Below are positions 1 through 11,800 of a stretch of DNA of 64,000 bases, one piece after another; within the stretch, counting starts at the first letter, position 1; every line of letters starts with the position of its first letter. This DNA is from Phaeosaccion multiseriatum. Lineage: Eukaryota; Ochrophyta, other classes. Made by a program: the position numbers and the translations under genes. Where the stretch lies: positions 2,666,001-2,730,000 of the forward strand of contig OZ218951.1 in assembly GCA_965112735.1 (NCBI GenBank). Direction: 5' to 3'. A model generated the notes under the pieces. The model worked only from the letters and a program-made list of their open reading frames with translations. It did no database searches and had not been told where the DNA came from.

Positions 1-2850
1 GCCCCACGGGGCTGCGCGTCTGAACCGACCGCCTCCACCACGTGCACCTCTACACCACTTGCTGTCGCCGCGCTTCGGACAGCTTCCAAGGCTCTGTGGT
101 TGTTCGAAGCGTGCTGCTCTTCAGCTGCCTGGGGAATCACGACGAGCCACGGAAGGCGGCCGGTCAGCGAAGCCTGCTGCGAAGCCGTGGGCACCTCCAC
201 CGCCTCCCACTCAACAACATAGAGCGGGCCCTGCTCAGCTTCACTCCGCGGCTGAGGTGCTGCTGTGGCTCGCGCTGTGTACCAAGGAAAGGCTTTGCGC
301 GTTGGGAACAGGATGTGCTCCTCGCCCTTACTCTCTGGCTGCTGCACTGTGCTCAGAGCTGCTCGAAACGACTCCTCGGAGCTCTTCCCGCGCGTGAGAG
401 AAGGGATCCACACCAGCCCCTCGCGACGCTCGCACTTGGCTCCCATGCTGCTCAGCACAGGGTGGGGGCCCACCTCAACGATGCTCAGGTCAGCCCCCCT
501 CCCGTCTCCCATCCAGTGCTCCACCACCGTGTGGATGCCTTCTGCGAACAGCACTGGCGACAGCATGTGTTGCACCCAATACGTCGCCTGCGTCACCTCC
601 TCTCCTCTCACCACCTCACCCGTCACGTTAGACACCAGGGGAATGCGTGGGGCGCTCAATGACACCTGCCTCAGAACCTCCTCCAGCGCACGTACAGCGG
701 GCTCCATCAGAGGAGAGTGGAAGGCGTGCGGCACCTCCAGGGCCTTGCAGCCCACCCCCTCCGCCGTGAGCTTCTCCACCACCTTGTCCACAGAGCTGCG
801 AGCTCCAGAGATCACGCTCGTGCTCGGTCCATTCGACGACGCCACCACCACCTCGCCTGCCCCCCCCGCAGCGTCGATGCTTGCCAAAGTCGCCTCCTTG
901 CCTGCCCTCACTGCGAACATCACTCCCTTGCCCTCGGGGCAGGCGTGCATGGCGGCCCCTCTCTTGGCGGACAGCATCAGCCCGTCCTCCAGCGACATGA
1001 CGCCGGCCACGCACGCCGCCACCACCTCGCCCAGGCTGTGGCCCATCACCATCGAGGGCTCCACGCCCTCCGACTTCCACAGCTCACACAGGGCGTACTC
1101 CAGCACAAACAGGCACGGCTGGCAGTAGCGCGTCTCCTTCAGCAGCGCTTGTGCAGTCTTGTCCTCCTCCTCCTCCCCGTCCTCAGCGGCGCCTAGGTAC
1201 ATGAGCTCCACCACAGACTTGTCCAGCCAAGCCCGCTCCATGAGCAGCGTACTGCACCGCTGCACGCACTCGCGGTACACGCCCTCCTTCTCGTACAGCT
1301 CCCTGCCCATGCCCACGTACTGCGAGCCCTGTCCAGTGAACAAGAACGTCACCGGCGATCTCTTCTTATTTCGCTGCACATCCAGCTGCAGCAAGGCTCC
1401 GCTCTCGCTCTCCTCTACTAGAGTCGGTCCGAAGCTGCTGAGCACCACATGGGCGTTGGCTCCTCCCGCACCGAAGGAGCTGACAGCAGCAGTACGCCTC
1501 TCCCCGTCCCTGGCACTCAGTGGCACTATGGCAGACGGCAAAGTCACCGCAAAGCCATCCAGGCGCAGCTCCGGATTGAGCTTCTTCATGTGGAGATTGG
1601 GGGGAGCCGATCCGTGCTGAAGGACCAGCAGAGCTTTGATGAGGCCAGCGATTCCGGACGCACCCTCTAGATGCCCGATATTGGTCTTCACCGCCCCAAC
1701 CACTAGGGGCCGATCTTCCTCGCGGCCGTGGCCATACACGGCTCTCAAAGCACTCATCTCGATGGGGTCGCCGAGAGAAGTCCCGGTGCCGTGTGCCTCC
1801 ACGTAATCAACCTCCAGACCGTTCAAGCCGGCCTCCGCCAGTGCCTGCTCCATCAGACGCTGCTGAGCAGTAGGGCTCGGGGCAGTGTAGCGCAAACTTC
1901 TCCCGTTGTGGTTCGCAGAGCAGCCATTGACGACAGCAAGGATGTGGTCGCCATTGGTCTGTGCATCGTCCAGTCGCTTCAGCACCACGGCGCCGCAGCC
2001 CTCACCTCGAACATAACCGTTGGCCGCAGCGTCGAACGTCTTGCAGCGCCTGACAATGAGGAATCGTGGGTTTGCAACAGTGAAGAACAGAGAAGAGGTA
2101 ATCCATCAGCAACAGGGGGCTTTTTTCTTGGGCCTTTTGATCTTGCTCTCATACCGGCCCCAAGAACAAGCTCCCACCCACGCAAACGAGACACGCACTT
2201 ACCAGTCAAGACTCAGGAAACCTCCGTCGGCGAGGGTCTCGAACGTTTGTGTACCCAGCAGCAAGTTGACGCCTCCCACCACGGCGATGTCACACTTACC
2301 CAGCCGCAAGCTGCTGCAGGCCCCTTCCAGTGCCACCAAAGACGACGAGCACGCCGTGTCGACACTTACGCTCGGCCCTCCGAGGCCCAGCACGTAAGAC
2401 ATCCGATTTGCTGGACTCGCATTGGAGATGCCCATGACGGAGTACACACCCTTGCTCGCATCGTCTACCACTGAGCCCCACTCGCTGCCGGACATACCCA
2501 CGAACACACCGGTGTTGCTGCCCTGTAGTGTATCCTTGCGATATCCCGCCCTGTGCAGAGCCTCGTACCCCACCTCCAGCATGACGCGCTGATGAGGGTC
2601 CATGGCACCCGCCTCGGCCGCCGAGATGCCGAAGAAGGTGTTGTCAAAAGCCTCCACTCCATCAATGAAGCCCCCTTGCCACTGCTTCTGACCCTCATCG
2701 GCCCAGCGCCCAACAGGGCTTGCTCCAATACAGTTTGTCCCTGCACAGAGCATAGCCCAGAAGGCCTCGGGGTTCTTAACCCCCCCAGGGAAGCGACAGG
2801 CGACACCGACGACGGCCAGCGGCGCCCTTGAGTCAGTGCGGTGCGCTTCA
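1..2850 (-). other. Next PKS module: KS3-AT2-KR (incomplete at window edge)
   Basis: KS3 (about 2830-1430) has LAVVGVACRFPGG and VDTACSSSLVALEG, then after the intron 2050-2202 VEAHGTGTSLGDP and NIGHLEGASG. AT2 (about 1370-290) has GHSLGEVVAA and HAFHSPLMEP, again malonyl-type. After AT2 the frame stays open to base 1 and reads LYVVEWEAVE then LPWLVVIPQA, resembling the start of the KR structural subdomain of the previous module (ALEWQVAEP, KWLVVIPQD). No DH lies between AT2 and this region, so the module should leave a hydroxyl if the rest of the KR is active. Confidence 0.85.
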
Positions 2851-5800
2851 GCAGCGATCGCCGCAGAGCGACTGCTAGAGGCGTCCTCAATCGCTTCAAG
2901 CACCTCCGCTTCGATCCACACTGCCAGCGCCGCTACCGTGGGATGCGCAAAGAGCACATCAGTGGTCACCACAACCCCGAAGCGAGCATGCAGCCGGCCG
3001 CGCAGCTCCACTATTGACAAAGAATCAAGACCTGCTTCCATCAAAGGAGTGTTCTCGTCCAGCTCTTCGACACCATCCCCAAGTAGGTCCACGGCCATAT
3101 CAAGCACCGCCAATCGCACTGATTGCTGTCGCTCACCAGGGGGCAGTCTCAAGAGCGCCTCGCGCACTTCATTGTTGAGTTTGGTGTTGCTTGATGCGCC
3201 TGCTGCTGTTGAGACAAGCCCTGACAGCAGCGGCGATCGACGGGATGCCCCCAAGCTGCGTGCAAACTTGCCCCAGTCCATGCCAGGCAGGACAGCCACA
3301 TCACCCACGGATGCTGACGACATCGAAGCGGCGTCTAAGGCAGCCATGCCCAGCTCAGCTGACACCGTGCCCACACCCGCCAGCTCCAACTGCTTTTGAA
3401 CGATGTCGAGCTGGGCGGCCATACCAACGTCAGCCCACGGCCCCCACTGCAATGACGTCCCTGCAAGGCCGAGGTGTCGCCTATGCCGCATCAGCCCGTC
3501 CACAGCCGTATTCGCCGCGGCGTAGTTTGCCTGTCCAGCGTTGCCCAGTACTCCGGCCATGGATGTGAAGCAAAAGAAGAAGTCAAGGCCAGGAGCGCGC
3601 CCCTCCTCCTTCGCCCAAACCAACGAAAGCTCGTGTAAGTTCACCGCCCCCTGCACCTTGGGTCGGAAAACGTTCATCACGCTCTCCGCCGTCTGCTCTC
3701 CCAGCAGCTTATCATCCAGCACCCCGGCAGCATGCACCACACCGCGTACAGGGGGGAGCAGAGGCAGGACGCCCCCCAGGCAAGTCCGAAGCGCCTCAGC
3801 ATCAGCAACATCACAAGTAGGAGTATGGATCAGCTCCACCTTGGTCCGAAGCTGCTGCCACTGTTCTGTCATGCTCTCGGCGAACTTCCCACTCCTCGAC
3901 AGCAGCACCAGGTGACGAGCGCCCCTCGACGCGAGGTGCTGAGCCGTCACGAGGCCGAGAGCCCCCAGACCGCCGCTGATGACGTACGTGCCATCGGACA
4001 CCACTGGCACACCATACGAGGGGTTGGTCAGCACCACCTTGCCGATGTGCTTCGCTTGGCTCATGTATACCATGGCCTTCTGCGTATCCTCCCTCATGTC
4101 AAAGGGTATGGTCGGTAGGGCCTTCACATTGCCTGACATGCAGTCATCAGCCAGATGCTGCAGCTCGTCGCTTATCCAGCCCGGCTCACGAGCTAAGAAG
4201 TCAGACTCAACCGTGCTATCCAGTGCCAGTAGCTCGTACCTCACATCGGGCCGGGCGGTGCGCATCTGCTCGTGACTCCACACGCCTCGCTTGCCAATCT
4301 CGACGAATATACCGCCCTCACTCAGCATGTCCAATGAGAAGGGAATGTAATTCTCGTTCAGACTGTTGAGCACCACATCGACCTTCACCTCACCCATGGA
4401 CTGCTTGAACGCCTCTGCGTCTCGAGATGACGCAATGTGCTCCACTCCCAAGCTCCGGAGGAAGTCATGCTTCACAGCAGCACCAGCGGTGGCGTACACC
4501 TCTGCGCCGACCCGCTGAGCATACTGTACGGCAGCAAGACCCACACCGCCAGACGCGGTGTGAATCAGTACCTTCTCTCCAACCTTGAGGCCCTCAAGGG
4601 CCTTCATCACGGTGAGGAACACGGTGGGAAGTGCAGCGGCCTGCTCGAAGCTCAGCACCGCCGGCATCACGGCCAGACACGCATCACTCGTGGTCATACG
4701 ACTGCGCAAACACCCTCCGTCCGCAAAGCCAAACACTGAGTCGCCGACACGGAAGCGCGAGCTTCCTCCCACACTGATCACCTCCCCGGCGAACTCGGAG
4801 CAAGGATCTCCAGGGTCGCCAGGGTACATGTCCAGCACATTCAACACGTCTCGGAAGTTCAGCCCAACAGCCCTCACCGCCACCTCTACGGAGCTGCCAG
4901 CTGCTGGGTCGAGGGACTGATGCTTACCAACAGTCGTATCGTCACGCAGGACGAAAGCGTTCACAATGCTGCCTCTTGCCTTCAAGTCTAGCGCGAAGGG
5001 AAGCTGCAGGGACTGATGTACAAGCTGAGGCGTCCAGCACTGCCCATCGCGTACCCACACATCTTCTGAGGTGGGCGTGAAGGCCAAGCCCAAGGCAAGC
5101 TCCCTGTCTGAGGGCTCCTTGTCGCTCAGGTCCACCACGCCAATCTGTATGGAAGGGTGCTCCACCCTCGCAGTCTGCACCAGCCCAGTCACCCAACTGT
5201 CACGCCAGTCCTCGCCGCTTTGGACGCCCCTCGTAAAGACCGTCAGCGGCACATTCGACGTAGTGGTCAGGCTCCTGAGTAGAGCCATCAGGGCGTAGGC
5301 CGCTCGTGCTTGCAGCCCCCCTTCTACGTCTTGATCGTCATCCCCAGAGATGAGCACGTACACGACACGAGTCCACTCGTTCTCTCCAAGAAGAAGAGCA
5401 TCATCGTCCCAAGAGGCGTCCATCCCCCCATACTGAGTGTGCACGTGCACGTTCTCCGGAACGCAGCGCCGCACTGCAGCAATGATTGCAGTCTCTCCCT
5501 CACACTCGTCCTGTGGAATCACCACCAGCCACTTCTGTGGCGCCGCCGCCTCAGTAGGGTCAGTATCAGTATGTGCAGACGGTTCAGCAACCTGCCACTC
5601 CAATGCGTACGTTGCACGACGAACGGGGCTGACGCGCACAAAGCCCCTCGCCCGCTGCACGCGGAAGCCCCGCATCTCCACGAGCACCTCTTTGCTGTCG
5701 AAGTCTGCAATCACCACATCGAACTTTGCGCTGTCCGCCACTGACTGGACCTCACTCAGCACCGTGTGCACCCACACGTTCTTTCCCGTCATGGAGGCGG

Positions 5801-8800
5801 AAACGACCACCTCGTCAAAGCCAGCAGGTAGGAACGGAGAGCCCCTCCCCTCCTTGAGCAGCTTCCTTGGCAGCGCTTGCATGATGGTATGGGTAGCATT
5901 GTCCAGCACCGCAGGGTGCAGAGTAAAGCCCTTCAACTCCCACGGCTCGCACAGCTCCTCATCCATGGCACAAACGACCGACAGAACCTCTCCGACCCCG
6001 CCGTACATGTGGCGGGTCCGCTGAAAGCGGGGGCCGTACTGGAAACCGGCGTCTACGAATGACTTGTAGACCTCACTCGATACGTCATGCTCGCCAACTC
6101 TAGCTCGAATGGATTCCACGTGCAGCGAAGCACGCGCCGTGTTTCGCTCCGTGACAGACACGTGCTTTAGTCTTGCCGTGGTGGCCTTGTCGCCCGTGGC
6201 ACCTCCGAAGAACTGCATGCTTCCATCTGGCGCGTGAAGGGCACTCATCCCCGCACAAACCATTGTATGGCGGCCTTGCGCCTGGTCCGTGCCGACCTGT
6301 TGGAAACCCTCAATCTCCAGTGGAACCACAAAGCTGGCTCCTTGCAGGACTACCTGCTGCTCCACCCCGAGCTGTCTTCCTCCTAGAGCAGCGACGACGC
6401 CCACTTCAATGTACGTCACCCCCGGAATGATCACCACATTGTTGACGGCATGGTCCTTGAGAAGGCCCTTGAGGTGAGGGGAGAAGGGGCTGGCGAGCCG
6501 CATTCCGTCTCCCTCCTGGACCACCTCACCACTTGGTATAAACGCCAGCGGAGGCTTGTACCAAGGAAAGGCTTTGCGCGTTGGGAACAGGATGTGCTCC
6601 TCGCCCTTTCTCTCTGGCTGCTGCACTGTGCTCAGAGCTGCTCGAAACGACTCCTCGGAGCTCTTCCCGCGCGTGAGAGAAGAGATCCACACCAGCCCCT
6701 CGCGAAGCTCGCACTTGGCCCCCATACTGCTCAGCACAGGGCTGGGGCCCACCTCAACGATGCTCAGGTCAGCCCCCCTCCCGTCTCCCATCCAGTGCTC
6801 CACCACCGTGTGGATGCCTTCTGCGAACAGCACTGGCGACAGCATGTGTTGCACCCAATACGTCGCCTGCGTCACCTCCTCCTCTCTCACCACCTCACCC
6901 GTCACGTTGGACACCAGGGGAATGCGTGGAGCGCGGAATGACACCTGCCTCAGAACCTCCTCCAGCGCACGTACAGCGCGCTCCATCAGAGGAGAGTGGA
7001 AGGCGTGCGGCACCTCCAGGGCCTTGCAGCCCACCCCATCCGCCGTGAGCTTCTCCACCACCTTGTCCACAGCGCTGCGAGCTCCAGAGATCACGCTCGC
7101 CCTCGGTCCATTCGACGACGCCAGCACCACCTCGTCTGCCCCCCCTGCAGCGTCGATGCTTGCCAAAGTCGCCTCCTTGCCTGCCCTCACTGCGAACATC
7201 ACTCCCTTGCCCTCGGGGCAGGCCTGCATGGCGGCCCCTCTCTTGGCGGACAGCATCAGCCCGTCCTCCAGCGACATGACGCCGGCCACGCACGCCGCCA
7301 CCACCTCGCCCAGGCTGTGGCCCATCACCATCGAGGGCTCCACGCCCTCCGACTTCCACAGCTCACACAGGGCGTACTCCAGCACAAACAGGCATGGCTG
7401 GTAGTAGCGTGTCTCCTTCAGCAGCGCTTGTGCAGTCTCCTCCTCTTCCTCCTCCTCCCCATCCTCAGCGGCGGCAGGGTACATGAGCTCCACCACAGAC
7501 TTGTCCAGCCAGGCCCGCTCCATGAGCAGCGTACTGCACTGCTGCACGCACTCGCGGAACACGCCCTCCTTCTCGTACAGCTCCCTGCCCATGCCCACGT
7601 ACTGCGAGCCCTGTCCAGTGAACAAGAACACCACCGGTGAACGCTTCTTCCTTTGCTGCCCATCCAGCTGCAGCAAGATCTCACCCCTCTCAACCAACGT
7701 TGGTCCGAAGCTGCTGAGCAGTGCGTGGGCGTTGGTGCCTCCAAATCCGAAGGAGCTCACCCCGACCACCACAGATCCATCAGAGTTGGTGGGTAAAGGG
7801 GTCATGGAAGATGGGAACAGGACTGCAATTCCCTCCACGTCGAGCTCTGGGTTTGGCTCGATGAAGTGAAGATTGGGTGGAGCGGTCTTGTGCTGCGCCA
7901 CCAGGACGGCTTTGATGAGTCCGGCAATCCCTGCCGCTCCCTCCAAGTGCCCGATGTTTGTCTTGAGCGCCCCCACGATCAAAGGCTTCGCTTCATCGCG
8001 GTCGTGGGCGAACACTCCTCTGAGAGCGCTCATCTCGATGGGGTCGCCGAGAGACGTGCCCGTGCCGTGGGCCTCGACGAAACTAACGTCGTTTGCAGAT
8101 AGCCCGGCGTCGATCAAGGCGTCTGTGATGAGCTGCTTTTGAGAACCAGGGTTTGGAGCCGTCATCCGCGCGGTGGGCCCATTATGGTTCACAGCCGAGC
8201 CTCGCAGGACAGCCAGCACCTCATCGTCGTTGGCAAGGGCGTCGTCTAGGCGCTTCACCACGATTGCTCCGCACCCCTCGCCTCTGACGTAGCCGTTGGC
8301 GGCCTTGTCAAATGTTTTACAGTGCCTTGAGAGTGAGGACGGAAGGGGGAAATAGGGAAGATTTAGCTAAGAAGGAGGGAGGAGAAAGGGGCGATTTAAG
8401 GTTCTCACTCTACCTCCCTGAACGAAACAGTGGTGCATGACCAGGTGCCTACCGACTACCATATCGGGCCTTCACCTGGAGAGCATCATACTCATTAACT
8501 TCCTCCCTCCCCTCCCTCCCTCCCTCTCCTCCCTCCCTCCCGCCCCTCCCTCCCTCCCGCCCCTCCCTCCCTCCCTCTCCTCCTTCCTTCCTCCCTGCCC
8601 CCCCCCCCTCTCTCCTCCTCCCTCACGCACACTCAAGCACTCACCCGTCTGGCGAGAGAAACCCTCCTGAGGAAAGGAGCTTGAAGGGCGCCTCGCTGAG
8701 AAGCAGGTTCACTCCACCGACCACAGCTGTGTCACATTTGCCCAATCGCAGGCTGCTGCAGGCGTTGTCCAGGGCGACCAAGGAAGAGGAGCACGCCGTG

Positions 8801-11800
8801 TCTACAGTTGAGCTCGGCCCCTTCAACCCCAGCGCGTAGGAAACTCGGTTGGCCAAATTCGACATGGAGGCTCCTGACGCCGCGTACACGCCCTCGCTCG
8901 CCTCGCCAGCTCCTTGGCTTGCTTTGGCCTGCAGCCAATCGCTTCCAGCGCAGCCGATGAAGACCCCTGTCTCGCTCTTGCGGAGTTTGCTCTTGTCACA
9001 GCCTGCCCTGTGCAGCGCCTCGAAGGCCACCTCCAGCAGCACGCGCTGGTTGGGGTCCATGCTTTCCGCTTCCGCTGACGAAATGCCAAAGAAGATGTTG
9101 TCGAAGAGGTGGACGCCCTCTATGAAGCCTCCTCGCCACTCCTTCGAGCCGCCTCCCCACCTGTCTGCTGGAGCTGTAGAGATGCAGTCCGATCCCGTGC
9201 AAAGCATGCTCCAGAAACCTTGGGGCGAAGTCACTCCTCCTGGAAAGCGGCACGCCATGCCCACCACCGCCAGCGGAGCTCGCATGCTTTGAGGCGAAGC
9301 CGAGGTGGAGCGCAAATCTCGCATTGGGTCTGTGGCAGCCCTTCCCATTACCTCGCCATCCAACCAGCCCACCAGCTCCGCTAAGCTGGGGTACTCAAAG
9401 AGCACATCGGCGGTGGCTGTCACCCCCAAGTCAGCGTGAAGGCGATTCCGCACCTCCACGAGTGCCATCGAATCCAGGCCTGCCTCCATCAAGGGCACAT
9501 TGTCGTCCAGCGGGGGCATGTCTGCATCAACACACTTCAGCACGGTCGCCTTGAGCGCTTCCAAAAGAGCAACGCGTCGATCCTCTGGGGATTGCGCAAA
9601 GAGAGTCTTGCGCAGCTGTGAGAGGGCGTCTCCAGCTGGGAGAGGAGCAGATACAGGACCTCCGCAATCGTGTGTGGGTGTTGCCCTCCTCGGGAGGGGA
9701 AACTCTCGTGACGAGGGGAACCCCTGCCAAGGGGTGACCACTCTCTCTGCTGCGCCTTTGGGCCTCACGCCGCCATAGCTTCCCAAGATGACGTGGGCGT
9801 TGAAGCCGCCAACACCGTAGGAATTCACCCCTGCGAGCAGCGTCGAGCCGTCAGAGCAGTGGGAGGAGAGGGGCGTCCTTCGGGTGGGCAGCGTGACGGG
9901 CACGCCCGCCAGCTTCAGGTTGGGGTTGACCTCCTTCAGGTGTAGGTTGGCTGGGGCCTCTCGGTGTTGTACTACCAAGATGGCCTTGATGAGCTGAGCC
10001 ATCCCTGACGCCCCTTCCATGTGGCCTAGAGTAGTCTTGACAGTACCCACTACAAGGGGGGAGGCATCAGGCCTGTTGGGGGTAAACGCTGCCTTGAGAG
10101 CGCCTAATGAGTATCACGCGACGTGCGTTCATGCGTGCGTCCGTGAGGGACGGAGAGAGAGAGGGAGGGTAGGAGGGAGGGTAGAAGGGAGGGAGGGAGG
10201 AGGGAGGGGGGGAGGGAGGGAGGGACGGAGGGAGGGACGAGGGAGGGAGGGAGGGAGGGAGGGAGAGAGAGGGAGGAAAGGATGGAAGGAGGGAGGAAGG
10301 GAGGGGGGGATGAAGGGAGAAAGGAAGGAAGGAAGGGAGGGAGGGAGGGAGGGAGGGAGGGAGGGAGGGAGGGAGGGAGGGAGGGAGGGTGGGAGGGAGG
10401 GAGGGAGGGAGGGAGGGAGGGAGGGAGGGAGGGAGGGAGGGAGGGAGGGAGGGAGGGAGGGAGGGAGGGAGGGAGGGAGGGAGGGAGGGAGGGAGGGAGG
10501 GAGGGAGGGAGGGAGGGAGGGAGGGAGGGAGGGAGGGAGGGAGGGAGGGAGGGAGGGAGGGAGGGAGGGAGGGAGGGAGGGAGGGAGGGAGGGAGGGAGG
10601 GAGGGAGGGAGGGAGGGAGGGAGGGAGGGAGGGAGGGAGGGAGGGAGGGAGGGAGGGAGGGAGGGAGGGAGGGAGGGAGGGAGGGAGGGAGGGAGGGAGG
10701 GAGGGAGGGAGGGAGGGAGGGAGGGAGGGAGGGAGGGAGGGAGGGAGGGAGGGAGGGAGGGAGGGAGGGAGGGAGGGAGGGAGGGAGGGAGGGAGGGAGG
10801 GAGGGAGGGAGGGAGGGAGGGAGGGAGGGAGGGAGGGAGGGAGGGAGGGAGGGAGGGAGGGAGGGAGGGAGGGAGGGAGGGAGGGAGGGAGGGAGGGAGG
10901 GAGGGAGGGAGGGAGGGAGGGAGGGAGGGAGGGAGGGAGGGAGGGAGGGAGGGAGGGAGGGAGGGAGGGAGGGAGGGAGGGAGGGAGGGAGGGAGGGAGG
11001 GAGGGAGGGAGGGAGGGAGGGAGGGAGGGAGGGAGGGAGGGAGGGAGGGAGGGAGGGAGGGAGGGAGGGAGGGAGGGAGGGAGGGAGGGAGGGAGGGAGG
11101 GAGGGAGGGAGGGAGGGAGGGAGGGAGGGAGGGAGGGAGGGAGGGAGGGAGGGAGGGAGGGAGGGAGGGAGGGAGGGAGGGAGGGAGGGAGGGAGGGAGG
11201 GAGGGAGGGAGGGAGGGAGGGAGGGAGGGAGGGAGGGAGGGAGGGAGGGAGGGAGGGAGGGAGGGAGGGAGGGAGGGAGGGAGGGAGGGAGGGAGGGAGG
11301 GAGGGAGGGAGGGAGGGAGGGAGGGAGGGAGGGAGGGAGGGAGGGAGGGAGGGAGGGAGGGAGGGAGGGAGGGAGGGAGGGAGGGAGGGAGGGAGGGAGG
11401 GAGGGAGGGAGGGAGGGAGGGAGGGAGGGAGGGAGGGAGGGAGGGAGGGAGGGAGGGAGGGAGGGAGGGAGGGAGGGAGGGAGGGAGGGAGGGAGGGAGG
11501 GAGGGAGGGAGGGAGGGAGGGAGGGAGGGAGGGAGGGAGGGAGGGAGGGAGGGAGGGAGGGAGGGAGGGAGGGAGGGAGGGAGGGAGGGAGGGAGGGAGG
11601 GAGGGAGGGAGGGAGGGAGGGAGGGAGGGAGGGAGGGAGGGAGGGAGGGAGGGAGGGAGGGAGGGAGGGAGGGAGGGAGGGAGGGAGGGAGGGAGGGAGG
11701 GAGGGAGGGAGGGAGGGAGGGAGGGAGGGAGGGAGGGAGGGAGGGAGGGAGGGAGGGAGGGAGGGAGGGAGGGAGGGAGGGAGGGAGGGAGGGAGGGAGG

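Larger units (their letters stand above)
2890..9290 (-). other. Fully reducing PKS module: KS2-AT1-DH-ER-KR-ACP3
   Basis: KS2 (about 9290-7690) has VDTACSSSLVAL, VEAHGTGTSLGDP and NIGHLEGAAG. AT1 (about 7650-6570) has FTGQGSQYVGMGRELY, GHSLGEVVAA and VPHAFHSPLM; the HAFH form predicts malonyl-CoA. DH (about 6530-5640) has LKDHAVNNVVIIPGVTYIE and the partner Asp in HPAVLDNATH. The pseudo-KR part follows (about 5600-5050). ER (about 5000-4000) has the NADPH loop HTASGGVGLAAVQYA. KR (about 3990-3400) has SGGLGALG, VHAAGVLDDKLL and the Ser/Tyr pair in TSMAGVLGNAGQANYAAAN; the LDD motif predicts B-type stereochemistry. ACP3 (about 3180-2890) has LMEAGLDSLSIVEL. A module with DH, ER and KR should give a saturated two-carbon extension. 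In the DH motif the normal HxxxG Gly is Asn. Confidence 0.9.

Noticed and set aside
265-1196. Plus-strand open frames over the AT2 region, with matching ones at 6556-7640
   Set aside because: Antisense shadows of the GC-rich PKS exon; no family features, and the minus strand encodes a clear AT.
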